Source: Burkholderiales bacterium
GTDB taxonomy: Bacteria; Pseudomonadota; Gammaproteobacteria; Burkholderiales; SHXO01
DNA: 64,000 nucleotides
NCBI GenBank assembly: GCA_020854105.1
Contig: JADZGB010000032.1
Location: forward strand, 1-64,000
Direction: 5' to 3'
Part shown: positions 22,993 through 32,657 of the stretch, piece by piece
Layout: every line of letters starts with the position of its first letter
Position numbering within the stretch: position 1 is the stretch's first letter
Made by a program: the position numbers and the translations under genes
Notes under the pieces: generated by a model
What the model saw: the letters and a program-made list of their open reading frames with translations, nothing else
Told to the model about the DNA's origin: nothing
Databases searched by the model: none

Positions 22993-24600
22993 ATGTCGTC
23001 CATCCGCTCCACGCTCAATCCGCGCTCGCCCGAGTTCGCCGCCAATCGCGACGCGATGGCGGCGCTCGTGGCCGACCTGCGTGCGCGCGTCGAGACGATC
23101 CGGCAGGGCGGCGGCGAGGCCGCGCGCGACAAGCACGTGGCGCGCGGCAAGCTGCTGCCGCGCGAGCGCGTGCGCGCTTTGCTCGACGTGGGCTCGCCGT
23201 TCCTGGAACTGTCCCAGCTCGCGGCCTGGAACATGTACGAGAACCAGGTGCCGGCTGCCGGCATCATCACCGGGATCGGTCGCGTCAGCGGCCGCGAATG
23301 CATGATCGTCGTAAACGACGCGACGGTGAAGGGCGGCACCTACTTCCCGTTGACGGTGAAGAAGCACCTGCGCGCGCAGGAGATCGCCCAGCAGAATCGC
23401 CTGCCGTGCATCTATCTGGTGGATTCCGGCGGAGCGAACCTGCCCAGTCAGGACGAGGTGTTTCCCGACCGCGACCACTTCGGACGGATCTTCTTCAACC
23501 AGGCGAACATGTCCGGGCAGGGCATCGCGCAGATCGCCGTGGTGATGGGGTCCTGCACCGCCGGCGGGGCTTACGTGCCAGCGATGTCGGACGAGTCGAT
23601 CATCGTCAGGAACCAGGGCACCATCTTCCTGGGCGGGCCGCCACTGGTGAAGGCGGCCACCGGCGAGATCGTCAGCGCCGAGGAGCTGGGCGGCGCCGAC
23701 GTGCACGCCCGCACCTCGGGCGTGGCGGATCACTACGCGCTCGACGACACGCACGCGCTGCAGATCGCGCGGCGCATCGTCTCCCACCTGAACCAGCCCA
23801 AGCGCGTCGGACTCGACAGTCGGGAGCCGCGCGACCCCGTGTACGATCCCGCGGAACTGCATGGCGTGATTCCGACCGATGCGCGCAAGCCATTCGACAT
23901 CCGCGAGATCGTCGCGCGCGTGGTGGATGGAAGCGAGCTGGACGAGTTCAAGCCACTCTACGGGACCACGCTGGTCACCGGCTTCGCGCGCATCTACGGC
24001 TATCCGGTGGGGATCATCGCCAACAACGGCATCCTGTTCTCCGAGTCCGCCCTCAAGGGTGCGCACTTCATCGAGCTGTGCAGCCAGCGCGGTATTCCGC
24101 TGGTATTCCTGCAGAACATCACCGGCTTCATGGTCGGGCGCAAGTACGAATCCGGCGGCATCGCCAAGGACGGCGCGAAGATGGTCACCGCGGTGGCATG
24201 TGCCAGGGTTCCCAAGTTCACGGTGATCGTCGGCGGCAGCTTCGGCGCGGGCAACTATGGCATGTGCGGACGCGCATACGCCCCGCGCTTCCTGTGGATG
24301 TGGCCGAATGCGCGTATCTCGGTGATGGGGGGCGAACAGGCGGCAAGTGTGCTGGCCACGGTGCGCCGCGAAGGCCTGGAGAGAGCCGGCAAGATCTGGA
24401 GCAGGGAAGAGGAAGAGGCGTTCAAGCGGCCGATCCGCGCCCAGTACGAGACGCAGGGCCATCCCTACTACGCCAGTGCGCGCCTGTGGGATGACGGAGT
24501 CATCGACCCGGTCGACACGCGGCGCGTGCTGGGACTGGGCCTGTCAGCGAGTCTCAACGCGCCGGTCGAGGACACGCGCTTCGGCGTGTTCCGCATGTAG
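22993..24600 (+). CDS. liuB: 3-Methylcrotonyl-CoA carboxylase, beta (carboxyltransferase) subunit
   Basis: 535-residue carboxyltransferase that moves carboxyl from biotin to 3-methylcrotonyl-CoA in leucine degradation. Two crotonase-like halves are complete: [16 protein letters not shown] at the N-terminus, [20 protein letters not shown] in the acyl-CoA-binding half, then [20 protein letters not shown] and [20 protein letters not shown] in the biotin-binding half. The last two are characteristic of methylcrotonyl rather than propionyl or geranyl carboxylases. It forms a complex with LiuD (25695). The ATG at 22993 has no strong ribosome site. Confidence 0.96.
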   Translation: MSSIRSTLNPRSPEFAANRDAMAALVADLRARVETIRQGGGEAARDKHVARGKLLPRERVRALLDVGSPFLELSQLAAWNMYENQVPAAGIITGIGRVSGRECMIVVNDATVKGGTYFPLTVKKHLRAQEIAQQNRLPCIYLVDSGGANLPSQDEVFPDRDHFGRIFFNQANMSGQGIAQIAVVMGSCTAGGAYVPAMSDESIIVRNQGTIFLGGPPLVKAATGEIVSAEELGGADVHARTSGVADHYALDDTHALQIARRIVSHLNQPKRVGLDSREPRDPVYDPAELHGVIPTDARKPFDIREIVARVVDGSELDEFKPLYGTTLVTGFARIYGYPVGIIANNGILFSESALKGAHFIELCSQRGIPLVFLQNITGFMVGRKYESGGIAKDGAKMVTAVACARVPKFTVIVGGSFGAGNYGMCGRAYAPRFLWMWPNARISVMGGEQAASVLATVRREGLERAGKIWSREEEEAFKRPIRAQYETQGHPYYASARLWDDGVIDPVDTRRVLGLGLSASLNAPVEDTRFGVFRM

Positions 24601-24744
24601 GGCGCGGCCGCCGCGAACGCAGCGGCCGCGTCGGTGCCCGGGAAGGTGACCAGGGGAGGTGCCCAGGAAGGTACCCGGGCGTTCCTCGACGCAGGGGTCG
24701 CTGCAGCGGATCGGAAGCAGCCAGGAGTGACGGGAGGTTCGAGC

Positions 24745-25533
24745 ATGGACGGTGAAGCGGTACTGGTCACCATCGAAGGCAGCGTGGCCCGGCTCACGCT
24801 GAACCGGGCAGCGATCCACAACGCCTTCGACGACAGCCTGATCGTCGCCCTGACGGCGCGCCTGCGCGAACTCGATGCGAACGGGCAGGTGCGCGTGGTC
24901 GTGCTCGCCGCAAACGGCAAGAGCTTCTCGGCGGGTGCCGACCTGAACTGGATGAAGCGCATGGCGTCGTATTCCGAGGCGGAGAACCTGCGCGATGCGG
25001 TCGCCCTGGCCGATCTGATGCACACGCTCTCGACGATGAGCAAGCCGAGCGTCGCGCGTGTGCATGGTCCGGCCTACGGCGGTGGCGTGGGACTGGTCGC
25101 CTGCTGCGACATTGCCGTCGGCACGCCGGCGGCCTCGTTTTCGCTGTCGGAAGTGCGCCTGGGGCTGATACCCGCGGTGATCAGTCCGCACGTGGTGGCC
25201 GCCATCGGAGAGCGGCAGGCGCGCCGCTACTTCCAGACCGCGGAGCGCTTCGACGCGGCGCAGGCCCTGCGCATCGGCCTGTTGCACGAAGTGGTGGACG
25301 AAGCGGAGCTGGATGCCAGAATCGGCGAGATGGTGGGGCATCTACTCAAGGGCGGGCCGAAGTCGCAGACCGAGGCGAAGCGGCTGATCGAAGCGGTGAC
25401 CAACCGGCCGATCGACCGCGCGCTGGTGGAAGACACCGCCGAGCGCATCGCCCGCATTCGCGTCACGCCCGAGGGCAGAGAGGGTGTGGCCGCGTTCCTG
25501 GAGAAGCGGACGCCTGCGTGGGTGCCGAAGTGA
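24745..25533 (+). CDS. liuC: Methylglutaconyl-CoA hydratase (enoyl-CoA hydratase family)
   Basis: 262-residue crotonase. GKSFSAGADLNWMKRM and HGPAYGGGVGLVACCDIAV form the oxyanion-hole segments, and SEVRLGLIPAVISPHVV carries the catalytic Glu region. ADLNWMKRMA and the proximity of liuB/liuD/liuE point to methylglutaconyl-CoA hydration to HMG-CoA. GGGAGG precedes ATG 24745. The 144 bases before it hold an imperfect direct repeat (24633-24651 and 24658-24676) and no other gene. Confidence 0.93.
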   Translation: MDGEAVLVTIEGSVARLTLNRAAIHNAFDDSLIVALTARLRELDANGQVRVVVLAANGKSFSAGADLNWMKRMASYSEAENLRDAVALADLMHTLSTMSKPSVARVHGPAYGGGVGLVACCDIAVGTPAASFSLSEVRLGLIPAVISPHVVAAIGERQARRYFQTAERFDAAQALRIGLLHEVVDEAELDARIGEMVGHLLKGGPKSQTEAKRLIEAVTNRPIDRALVEDTAERIARIRVTPEGREGVAAFLEKRTPAWVPK

Positions 25534-25598
25534 CGGCGCTGCCTGAGTCTGGGCGGAAGCCCGAAACCAGTGTGGCGGACGGCCGGGTCCTGTGCGCT

Positions 25599-25653
25599 GG
25601 ATTCCGGCTTTCGCCGGAATGACAGATCAATGGCTTGCGCCGGAATGACGGTA
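25599..25653. repeat. Dispersed CCGGAATGAC palindromic repeat
   Basis: GATTCCGGCTTTCGCCGGAATGAC forms an 8-bp stem (ATTCCGGC / GCCGGAAT), followed by a second half unit TTGCGCCGGAATGAC. It lies in the liuC-liuD gap and belongs to the same family as other intergenic copies in the window. Confidence 0.7.
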
Positions 25654-25694
25654 GGGTGCATCGCCCGGATGATGGGACAACGCAGAGGCGGACA

Positions 25695-27704
25695 TTGTTC
25701 GACAAGATTCTCATAGCCAACCGCGGTGAGATTGCCGTGCGCGTCGCGCGCACCTGTCGCCGGCTGGGCATTCGCACCGTCGCGGTCTACTCCGACGCCG
25801 ACGCCGGTGCGATGCACGTCGCGGCCTGTGACGAGGCGCATCGCATCGGCCCGGCGCCGGCGCGCGAGAGCTACCTGAACGCTGCGCGCATCGTCGAGGT
25901 CGCGCAGACCAGCGGCGCGCAGGCGGTGCATCCGGGCTACGGGTTCCTGTCCGAGAATGCCGGGTTCGCGGAGGCGTGCGCGAAGGCCGGTCTGGTCTTC
26001 ATCGGCCCACCGGCCGAAGCGATACGGGCCATGGGCTCGAAGAGCGCCGCGAAGCGCCTGATGGAGGAGGCGGGGGTGCCGCTGGTGCCTGGCTACCACG
26101 GCGAGAACCAGGATTCCGCCCTGTTGCGGCAGGAGGCCGAGCGCATCGGCTATCCGGTGCTGATCAAGGCTTCCGCCGGGGGCGGCGGCAAGGGCATGAA
26201 GGTGGTCGAGACGCGCGATCAGTTCGACGTCGCGCTCGCCTCCGCGCAGCGCGAAGCGGCGGCCGCGTTCGGCGACGCGCGCGTGCTGATCGAGAAGTAC
26301 CTGACCCGCCCGCGCCACATCGAGATGCAGATCTTCGCCGACGCGCACGGCAACGCCGTGCACCTGTTCGAACGCGACTGCTCGGTTCAGCGCCGGCACC
26401 AGAAAGTGCTGGAGGAGGCACCGGCGCCCGGCATGACCGCCGCGCGGCGGCGGCAGATGGGCTCGGCCGCGGTGGCGGCTGCCCGCGCGGTGGGCTACGC
26501 CAATGCCGGTACCGTGGAGTTCATCGCCGACGAGCGGGGCGAGTTCTACTTCATGGAAATGAACACGCGCCTGCAGGTGGAGCATCCGGTGACGGAGATG
26601 ATCACCGGACTGGACCTGGTCGAGTGGCAGCTGCGCGTGGCAGCGGGCGAGAGCCTGCCGCTCGCGCAGGAGCAGCTGTCCATCAACGGCCACGCCATCG
26701 AGGCGCGCGTGTATGCCGAGGAGCCGGCCCGCGACTTCCTGCCCGCGGCCGGCACCATCCGGCGTCTTCGGCAGCCGCAGGCCAGTGCCCACGTGCGCGT
26801 GGACACCGGTGTGCGCGAGGGCGACGACATCGGCGTTCACTACGACCCGATGATCGCCAAGCTGATCGTGTGGGACATCGATCGCACCGCGGCGCTGCGC
26901 CGCATGCGTGGGGCACTGGCGGATTATCAGATCGTCGGTCCCGGCACGAACGTGCAGTTCCTGCTTGCGCTGGTGTCGCACCGCGCCTTCGCCCTGGCGC
27001 ACCGCGAGCCCGGCCTGCTCGATACCGGCCTGATCGGCCGTTATCACAGCGAACTGCTGCCGGAGACGAAGCCGGCTACGGATGTCATTCTCGCGCTGGC
27101 CGTGCTGTCCGAGCTGTCCCGCATCGACGCGCAGGCGTGCGCCGAGGCGCTTGCCTCCGGCGATCCGTGGTCGCCCTGGCATGCACGCGACGGCTGGCGC
27201 ATGAACGAGGACAATCACCACGTGTTCGCCTTCGACGACGGCGACCGCGTCGTGGAGGTGACCGCACACTATCGGCGCGGCGGGTTCCTGCTGGACCTGC
27301 CCGGAGGCAGTACGCAGGCGCGCGCGCAGGCCGAGACGGACGGGCGGCTCGTGCTGGACCTGGGCGGACGCCGCATCCACGGCACCGTCGTGCGGCAGGG
27401 CGATCAACTCACCGTGTTCGCCGACGGTGTCAGCCATCGCCTGGCCTTGCGCGTGTTCGACGCGATCGAGGACGAGCAGGCAGGCGGCACACTGGCCGCA
27501 CCGATGCCGGGCAATGTCGTGCAGGTGCTGGTGCAGGCGGGCGCGCAGGTGGAGAAGGGCCAGCCGCTGATGATCATCGAGGCGATGAAGATGGAGCACA
27601 CCATCTGCGCGCCGGCAGCCGGCACGGTCAAGGAAGTGCTGTTCGTCCCGGGCGACCAGGTCAGGGACGGCGAGCAACTGTTTCAGTTCGAGAGAGAGTC
27701 ATGA
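25695..27704 (+). CDS. liuD: 3-Methylcrotonyl-CoA carboxylase, alpha (biotin carboxylase and biotin carrier) subunit
   Basis: 669 residues. The biotin carboxylase part begins FDKILIANRGEIAVRVARTC, has the ATP-grasp Gly loop KASAGGGGKGMK and catalytic FMEMNTRLQVEHPVTE, and spans about 1-450. A middle linker follows, then a biotinyl domain (about 595-669) with the acceptor Lys in EAMKMEH. It charges biotin with bicarbonate for LiuB. The start is TTG 25695: homology begins with the next codon and AGAGGCGG lies upstream. The 3' end overlaps liuE by 4 bases (ATGA), implying translational coupling. Confidence 0.96.
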   Translation: MFDKILIANRGEIAVRVARTCRRLGIRTVAVYSDADAGAMHVAACDEAHRIGPAPARESYLNAARIVEVAQTSGAQAVHPGYGFLSENAGFAEACAKAGLVFIGPPAEAIRAMGSKSAAKRLMEEAGVPLVPGYHGENQDSALLRQEAERIGYPVLIKASAGGGGKGMKVVETRDQFDVALASAQREAAAAFGDARVLIEKYLTRPRHIEMQIFADAHGNAVHLFERDCSVQRRHQKVLEEAPAPGMTAARRRQMGSAAVAAARAVGYANAGTVEFIADERGEFYFMEMNTRLQVEHPVTEMITGLDLVEWQLRVAAGESLPLAQEQLSINGHAIEARVYAEEPARDFLPAAGTIRRLRQPQASAHVRVDTGVREGDDIGVHYDPMIAKLIVWDIDRTAALRRMRGALADYQIVGPGTNVQFLLALVSHRAFALAHREPGLLDTGLIGRYHSELLPETKPATDVILALAVLSELSRIDAQACAEALASGDPWSPWHARDGWRMNEDNHHVFAFDDGDRVVEVTAHYRRGGFLLDLPGGSTQARAQAETDGRLVLDLGGRRIHGTVVRQGDQLTVFADGVSHRLALRVFDAIEDEQAGGTLAAPMPGNVVQVLVQAGAQVEKGQPLMIIEAMKMEHTICAPAAGTVKEVLFVPGDQVRDGEQLFQFERES

Positions 27705-28633
27705 GCAATGACATGCCCAGCAGGGTGAAGATCGTCGAGGTCGGTCCGCGCGACGGATTGCAGAACGAGCCGCAGATCGTGCCGGCCGAGATCAAGATCG
27801 GTCTGATCGACCGTCTCGGCGATGCCGGCCTCACGGCGATCGAGGCGACCAGCTTCGTGTCGCCGAAGTGGGTTCCGCGCATGGCCGATTCCGCCCAGGT
27901 GATGGCGGGCATCCAGCGCAAGCACGGCGTGAGCTATGCGGTGCTGGTGCCGAACATGAAGGGGCTCGATGGCGCGATCGCGGCCGGGGCGTCCGAGATC
28001 GCGGTGTTCGCGGCGGCGACCGAGACGTTCTCGCAGAAGAACACCAACTGCACGATCGCGGAGTCGTTCGAGCGTTTCGAGCCGGTGGTCAGAACCGCGC
28101 TCGAGGCCGGGCTGACGGTGCGCGGATACATCTCGGTGGCACTGGCCTGCCCCTACGAGGGCGACGTGGACCCGCACGCGGTCGTGCCGGTCGCGCGCCG
28201 GTTGTACGAGATGGGGTGCTACGAGGTCTCGCTGGGCGACACGACCGGAGCCGGCACGCCCGTGCGAACACAGCGCCTGGTCGAGGCACTCGCACGGCAT
28301 GTTCCGGCGAACAGGCTGGCGGGACATTTCCACGACACCTTCGGCCAGGCGCTGGCCAACATCCTGGCCTCGATGCAGATGGGTGTCGCGGTGTTCGACA
28401 GCTCGATCTCGGGGCTGGGCGGATGTCCGTATTCGCCCGGCGCCACCGGCAACGTCGCCACCGAGGACGTCGTCTACATGCTCGACGGAATGGGCATCGA
28501 GACCGGCGTGAAGATGCAGCAGCTGCTGGTGGCGAGCGAGTACATCTGCGATTTCCTGCAGCGGCCGACGATGTCGCGGGCGGGCCGTGCCCTGCTTGCC
28601 CGGCGCCAGCGTCTGGCGCAGCCAGCTGCCTGA
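27701..28633 (+). CDS. liuE: Hydroxymethylglutaryl-CoA lyase
   Basis: 310 residues. It splits HMG-CoA into acetyl-CoA and acetoacetate, the last step of leucine breakdown. The metal/catalytic motif VGPRDGLQNE, the GHFHDTFGQALAN pair of His ligands, and SISGLGGCPYSPGATGNVAT with the active-site Cys are all present and at full family length. ATG 27701 overlaps the liuD stop by 4 bases. The open frame extends far upstream inside liuD but only this part has family sequence. Confidence 0.97.
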   Translation: MSNDMPSRVKIVEVGPRDGLQNEPQIVPAEIKIGLIDRLGDAGLTAIEATSFVSPKWVPRMADSAQVMAGIQRKHGVSYAVLVPNMKGLDGAIAAGASEIAVFAAATETFSQKNTNCTIAESFERFEPVVRTALEAGLTVRGYISVALACPYEGDVDPHAVVPVARRLYEMGCYEVSLGDTTGAGTPVRTQRLVEALARHVPANRLAGHFHDTFGQALANILASMQMGVAVFDSSISGLGGCPYSPGATGNVATEDVVYMLDGMGIETGVKMQQLLVASEYICDFLQRPTMSRAGRALLARRQRLAQPAA

Positions 28634-28641
28634 GTCCGGAC

Positions 28642-28830
28642 ATGCTCGCGCCGCGCCACGTGCCGTCCCCCTGCGTGAAGGTCTGCGTGCTCGACCCGGA
28701 TACGCGCATGTGCCGCGGTTGTCACCGCACGATCGAAGAGATCGGCGAGTGGTCCGAGTACACTGCGCAGGAGAAGCTGGCGGTGCTGGAACGCCTCGCG
28801 CAGAGACGCAAGGAGGCAGGCGAGCCGTAG
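28642..28830 (+). CDS. DUF1289 small protein
   Basis: 62 residues with the DUF1289 Cys pattern: SPCVKVCVLDPDTRMCRGCHRTIEEIGEW, four Cys that probably bind one metal or cluster, then a helical tail. Function is unknown. ATG 28642 begins 8 bases after the liuE stop, so it is likely the last gene of that transcript. Confidence 0.85.
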   Translation: MLAPRHVPSPCVKVCVLDPDTRMCRGCHRTIEEIGEWSEYTAQEKLAVLERLAQRRKEAGEP

Positions 28831-28857
28831 GAGCCCGTCAAATCGGCTGCGCCGGCA

Positions 28858-28889
28858 GACCGGATCCCGGCGTGCGCCGGAATGGCGGC
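28858..28889. repeat. Dispersed CCGGAATG repeat
   Basis: GGATCCCGGCGTGCGCCGGAATGGCGG, same family as at 25599; a single palindromic unit in the gap between the DUF1289 and DUF2889 genes. Confidence 0.6.
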
Positions 28890-28976
28890 CGGCTTCGTCC
28901 TCCCGTGAAGCCCGCCCCGAAGCGCTCATCCGGGGGCGGCAGCCATCATCGGTTCAACCATCACCGCAATCGCATC

Positions 28977-29528
28977 ATGCCCCTTACACCACCCGTGGGC
29001 CGCAAGCCCATGCACACCCGCACCGTCACCTGCCGCGGCTACCTGCGCGAGGACGGCGCGTGGGACATCGAAGGCCACCTGGTCGACACCAAGCCATACG
29101 ACATACCCGGCGAGGATCGCGGCGGCACCATCGCGGCCGGCGCGCATCTTCACGACATGTGGATTCGACTGACCGTGGATACGGATCTCAACGTTCTCGA
29201 CGCGCAAGCGGTCATCGACAACGGGCCCTACGGCATCTGCGGCGACATCGCGCCGGCGTTCAGCAGGCTCAAGGGTCTGAGCATCCGCTCGGGCTGGAGC
29301 CGGAGAACGCGCGAACTGCTGGGCGGCACCAGGGGCTGCACGCACCTGCTCGAACTGCTCGGACCGATGGCCACCACTGCCTTCCAGACGGTGTACGCAG
29401 CCCGCGTCGAACTCGACCAGGCGCGGGGTGCGACGCAGCGGCCGGGACTGATCAACGGCTGCCATGCCTACGCGGACGACGGCCCCATCGTCCTGCGGCG
29501 CTGGCCGCAGTTCTCCAAGCGCGCTTGA
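28977..29528 (+). CDS. DUF2889 family protein
   Basis: 183 residues. MHTRTVTCRGYLREDGAWDIEGHLVDTK, here split by position 12 and 39, with H.MWIRLTVD, GICGDIAPAFSRLKGLSI and GCTHLLELLGPMATTAFQT are the conserved blocks of DUF2889, whose function is not known; such genes often lie near acyl-CoA metabolism. There is no signal peptide. The start is ATG 28977 or ATG 29010; neither has a ribosome site I can recognise. Confidence 0.82.
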   Translation: MPLTPPVGRKPMHTRTVTCRGYLREDGAWDIEGHLVDTKPYDIPGEDRGGTIAAGAHLHDMWIRLTVDTDLNVLDAQAVIDNGPYGICGDIAPAFSRLKGLSIRSGWSRRTRELLGGTRGCTHLLELLGPMATTAFQTVYAARVELDQARGATQRPGLINGCHAYADDGPIVLRRWPQFSKRA

Positions 29529-29710
29529 CGCACTGCAGCGCGCGGTGCTGATCGCGCATTCTCCTCCCGCGGCGAATACCGTTGGTGCGCAGCATCAACG
29601 TCATCCCAGGCGCGAGCGCCACTTTGCACCCACTGCCGGCTCGGCTATTCTGCCCTTGCCGGCAGGGGCGAGCGCCTTGCCCGCAGAACAGCAACCAGAG
29701 GAGGAGATCT

Positions 29711-30232
29711 ATGCACAAGCAGGACTTCGAGCGCGCACGACGCGCCTTCCTGAAGGCCGGGGGAAGCGCGTTCGTGCTGTCGCTCATCATGGGTGGCGGG
29801 TTCGCGACCTTCGTGGCGCATGCGGGGCCACTCGAGGCGCTGAGCGAGGATCAGGCGAAAGCGCTGCTGGCAATGGGACGCACGCTGTTCCCGCATGACT
29901 CGCTGGACGACCGTTACTACCAGAACGCGGTCAACGCGCTCGACACCAAGGCCGCGGAGGATGCGCAGCTGCGCGACCAGTTACTCGAGGGCATCGGGCA
30001 GCTGAACGCGGGCGGCAGCTTCGCCGGCATGGACGAGGAGATGCGCGTCGCCGTGTTGAAGAAGATGGAGGATTCCGCCTTCTTCCAGACCGTGTATGGC
30101 GAGTCGCTCAATGGCCTGTACGGCAACCCCGAGGTCTGGAAGATCTTCGGATACGAGGGATCGTCGGTCGAGCATGGCGGCTATCTCGAGCGCGGTTTCG
30201 ACGACATCACGTTCATCCCCAAGGACAGCTGA
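29711..30232 (+). CDS. Tat-exported small subunit, gluconate 2-dehydrogenase subunit 3-like
   Basis: 173 residues. A twin-arginine signal (RARRAFLKAGGSAFVLSLIM) precedes a helical domain with LLAMGRTLFPHDSLDDRYYQNAV and GNPEVWKIFGYEGSSVEHGGYL, as in the gamma subunit (subunit 3) of membrane gluconate/alcohol dehydrogenases. The subunit escorts the flavoprotein through the Tat pathway. AGAGGAGATCT precedes ATG 29711. The GMC oxidoreductase starts 18 bases after its stop; the two are an operon. The multihaem cytochrome c subunit usually found third is not adjacent. Confidence 0.88.
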   Translation: MHKQDFERARRAFLKAGGSAFVLSLIMGGGFATFVAHAGPLEALSEDQAKALLAMGRTLFPHDSLDDRYYQNAVNALDTKAAEDAQLRDQLLEGIGQLNAGGSFAGMDEEMRVAVLKKMEDSAFFQTVYGESLNGLYGNPEVWKIFGYEGSSVEHGGYLERGFDDITFIPKDS

Positions 30233-30250
30233 GCGACGGAGACCACGGAC

Positions 30251-31807
30251 ATGGCAACATTCGACAAGAACGACGATTCGGTCGTCGTCATCATCGGCTC
30301 CGGGGCCGGAGGCGGCACGCTGGGCAACGAGCTCGCACAGAAGGGCATCAAGGTCGTGTGTCTGGAAGCAGGCTCGCGGCTCACGCTGTCCGACATCAAG
30401 AACGACACCGGCGAGATGTTCATGAAGCTGTCCTGGCTGGATCCGCGCGTCGGTTCCGGCCAGCTGCCCGCCGGCCTGCCGGCATGGATCTGCAAGACCG
30501 TGGGCGGCACCACGGTGCACTGGGCCGGTGCCGCGCTGCGTCTGCAGCCGCACGAGTTCAAGGGCGCAACGACCTACGGCAGGCTGGCGGGTGCCAACCT
30601 GCTCGACTGGCCGACTACCTACGACGATCTCGAGGCCTATTACACCAAGGCCGAGGACAAGCTGGGTGTGACCGGCACCAACGGCCGCCCGCGTCTGCCG
30701 GGCAACAACAACTATCACGTGCTCGCCTATGGCGCGAAGAAGCTCGGCTACAAGGACGTGCACACCGGCAACATGGCGGTGAATTCGCGCGAGTACGGCG
30801 GCCGCCCGAAATGCCAGCAGATCGGCTTCTGCATGAGCGGCTGTGCGATCGGCGCGAAGTGGTCGTCGCTCTACACCGAAATTCCGGCCGCCGAGAAGAC
30901 CGGCAACTTCGAGATCCGCCCCGAGTCGATGGTCGTGAAGATCAACCATGACAGCTCCGGCAAGGCCACCGGCGTGGTCTATGTGGACAAGGACGGCGCC
31001 ACGCACGAGCAGAAGGCACGCATGGTGTGCGTGGCCGGCAATTCGATAGAGACCCCGCGCCTGCTGCTCAATTCCGCTTCCAGCAGGTTTCCGCAGGGCC
31101 TCGCGAACAGCTCGGGCCAGGTCGGGCGCAACTACATGTCACACCTCACCGGGACGGTGTACGCCGTCATGCCGGGAGAAGTGAATCTGCACCGCGGGAC
31201 GCAGATGGCGGGCATCGTGCGCGACGAGGACGCGCATCGGCCCGAGCGCGGCTTTGCTGCCGGCTACGAGCTGGAGACGCTACCTGCATTCGGCTTCCCC
31301 GGCGTGGCGAGCTACATGAAGCCGGGCGGCTGGGGACGGGAGTACGCCGGGGACCTGGCGGAGTATCGCAACATCGCCGGTCTGTGGATCGTGGGCGAGG
31401 ACATGCCGCAGGAGAGCAACCGGGTCACGCTGCACGAGTCGGTCAAGGACAAGAACGGCATGCCGGTGGCGCACGTGCACTACCAGGACCATCCCAACGA
31501 CGTCGCCATGCGCGAGCACGCGTGGAAGCAGGCGACCGCGATCTACGAGGCGGCGGGTGCCAAGCGGGTGTACACGCGCCTGCCGTTCCCCTCGACGCAC
31601 AACCTGGGCACCTGTCGTCAGAGTGCCCGGGCCGCCGACGGCGTGTGCAGCAGCTTCGGCCAGACGCATGACGTGAAGAACCTGTTCATCTCCGACGGCA
31701 GTCAGTTCACCACCAGCGCCGCGGAGAACCCGACGCTGACGATCGTCGCGCTCGCCATCCGGCAGGCCGATTACATCGCCGATCAGATGAACAAGCGCAA
31801 TCTCTGA
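30251..31807 (+). CDS. GMC-family FAD oxidoreductase, gluconate 2-dehydrogenase large-subunit-like
   Basis: 518 residues. The N-terminal FAD motif is VVIIGSGAGGGTLGNELA (about 12-30) and TVGGTTVHWAGAALRLQPHEF is the GMC signature. The Cys cluster region CQQIGFCMSGCAIGAKWSS is typical of the sugar/gluconate dehydrogenase branch, where Cys residues may bind a 3Fe-4S cluster. STHNLGTCR and NPTLTIVALAIRQADYI form the catalytic C-terminus. No own signal peptide is seen, which fits co-export with the Tat-bearing partner. The substrate (sugar acid, polyol or alcohol) is not determinable. Confidence 0.9.
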   Translation: MATFDKNDDSVVVIIGSGAGGGTLGNELAQKGIKVVCLEAGSRLTLSDIKNDTGEMFMKLSWLDPRVGSGQLPAGLPAWICKTVGGTTVHWAGAALRLQPHEFKGATTYGRLAGANLLDWPTTYDDLEAYYTKAEDKLGVTGTNGRPRLPGNNNYHVLAYGAKKLGYKDVHTGNMAVNSREYGGRPKCQQIGFCMSGCAIGAKWSSLYTEIPAAEKTGNFEIRPESMVVKINHDSSGKATGVVYVDKDGATHEQKARMVCVAGNSIETPRLLLNSASSRFPQGLANSSGQVGRNYMSHLTGTVYAVMPGEVNLHRGTQMAGIVRDEDAHRPERGFAAGYELETLPAFGFPGVASYMKPGGWGREYAGDLAEYRNIAGLWIVGEDMPQESNRVTLHESVKDKNGMPVAHVHYQDHPNDVAMREHAWKQATAIYEAAGAKRVYTRLPFPSTHNLGTCRQSARAADGVCSSFGQTHDVKNLFISDGSQFTTSAAENPTLTIVALAIRQADYIADQMNKRNL

Positions 31808-31833
31808 GGCACGATCCGTCTCGTTCCTTGCAC

Positions 31834-31859
31834 GGGGCGCTCTTGGGCGCCCCGTTTTT
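31834..31859 (+). terminator. Intrinsic terminator after the GMC operon
   Basis: Perfect 7-bp GC stem GGGGCGC / GCGCCCC with loop TCTTGG, followed by GTTTTTG, 27 bases after the stop of the oxidoreductase gene. A textbook rho-independent terminator. Confidence 0.92.
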
Positions 31860-31892
31860 GTTTATGCTCGCGCATCGTTCGAGGAGGATTCG

Positions 31893-32657
31893 ATGTTCGA
31901 GATCAGTCTTGCCGGCAAGTGCGCGCTGGTGACCGGTGCCTTCGGCGGCCTGGGCCGTCATTTCGCGCTGACCCTCGCCCGGTCCGGCGCGGCGGTGGGC
32001 TTGGTCGGCCGGCGCATCGCCGAAGGCGAGAAGCTGGCGGAACAGATCAGGGCGCAGGGCGGCAAGGCATGCGCCTGCGCGATGGACGTCACCCAGGCAG
32101 GCAGCGTGCAGGCTGCGTTCGATGCGGTCTCGGCCAGGCTGGGTCCCATCCACGTGCTGGTGAACAACGCCGGCGTCGCCGTGACCAGGCCCTTCCTCGA
32201 CGTGAGCGAGAAGGACTGGGCGAGCGTGGTGGACGTCAACCTCAACGGTGCCTGGCGCGTGGCGCAGTCGGGCGCCCGTCACATGCGCGATCACGGGCAG
32301 GGCGGCAGCATCGTCAACATCGCGTCCATCACCGGCTTGCGCGTGGCCGGCGCGATTTCGGCCTACGTCGCGTCGAAGGCCGGCCTGATCCAGCTCACGA
32401 AGGCGATGGCACTGGAGCTCGCCCGCCATGACATTCGCGTCAATGCACTGGCGCCCGGCTACATCGAGACCGACATCAACCGCGACTTCTTCGAGAGCGA
32501 GGCGGGCAAGGCGCTGATCAGGCGCATTCCGCAACGTCGCATCGGCAGGCCCGGCGAGCTCGATGGCCCGTTGCTGCTGCTTGCCTCCGATGCGGGCAGC
32601 TACATGACCGGTTCGGTGGTCGTGGCCGACGGGGGCCATCTGGTCAGTTCGCTCTGA
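31893..32657 (+). CDS. Short-chain dehydrogenase/reductase
   Basis: 254 residues, classical SDR. Cofactor motif TGAFGGLGRHF, NNAG at about 92-95, catalytic Ser in IASITG, Tyr and Lys in YVASKAG, and LAPGYIETDI after it. The Arg pair in VGRR after the second strand suggests NADP(H). GGAGG precedes ATG 31893. It follows the terminator at 31834 and is probably a single-gene unit. The substrate is not recognised; no neighbour fixes it. Confidence 0.9.
   Translation: MFEISLAGKCALVTGAFGGLGRHFALTLARSGAAVGLVGRRIAEGEKLAEQIRAQGGKACACAMDVTQAGSVQAAFDAVSARLGPIHVLVNNAGVAVTRPFLDVSEKDWASVVDVNLNGAWRVAQSGARHMRDHGQGGSIVNIASITGLRVAGAISAYVASKAGLIQLTKAMALELARHDIRVNALAPGYIETDINRDFFESEAGKALIRRIPQRRIGRPGELDGPLLLLASDAGSYMTGSVVVADGGHLVSSL

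Noticed and set aside
25227..27677. Long minus frame opposite liuC-liuD
   Set aside because: No recognisable motifs; liuC and liuD on the plus strand are certain.
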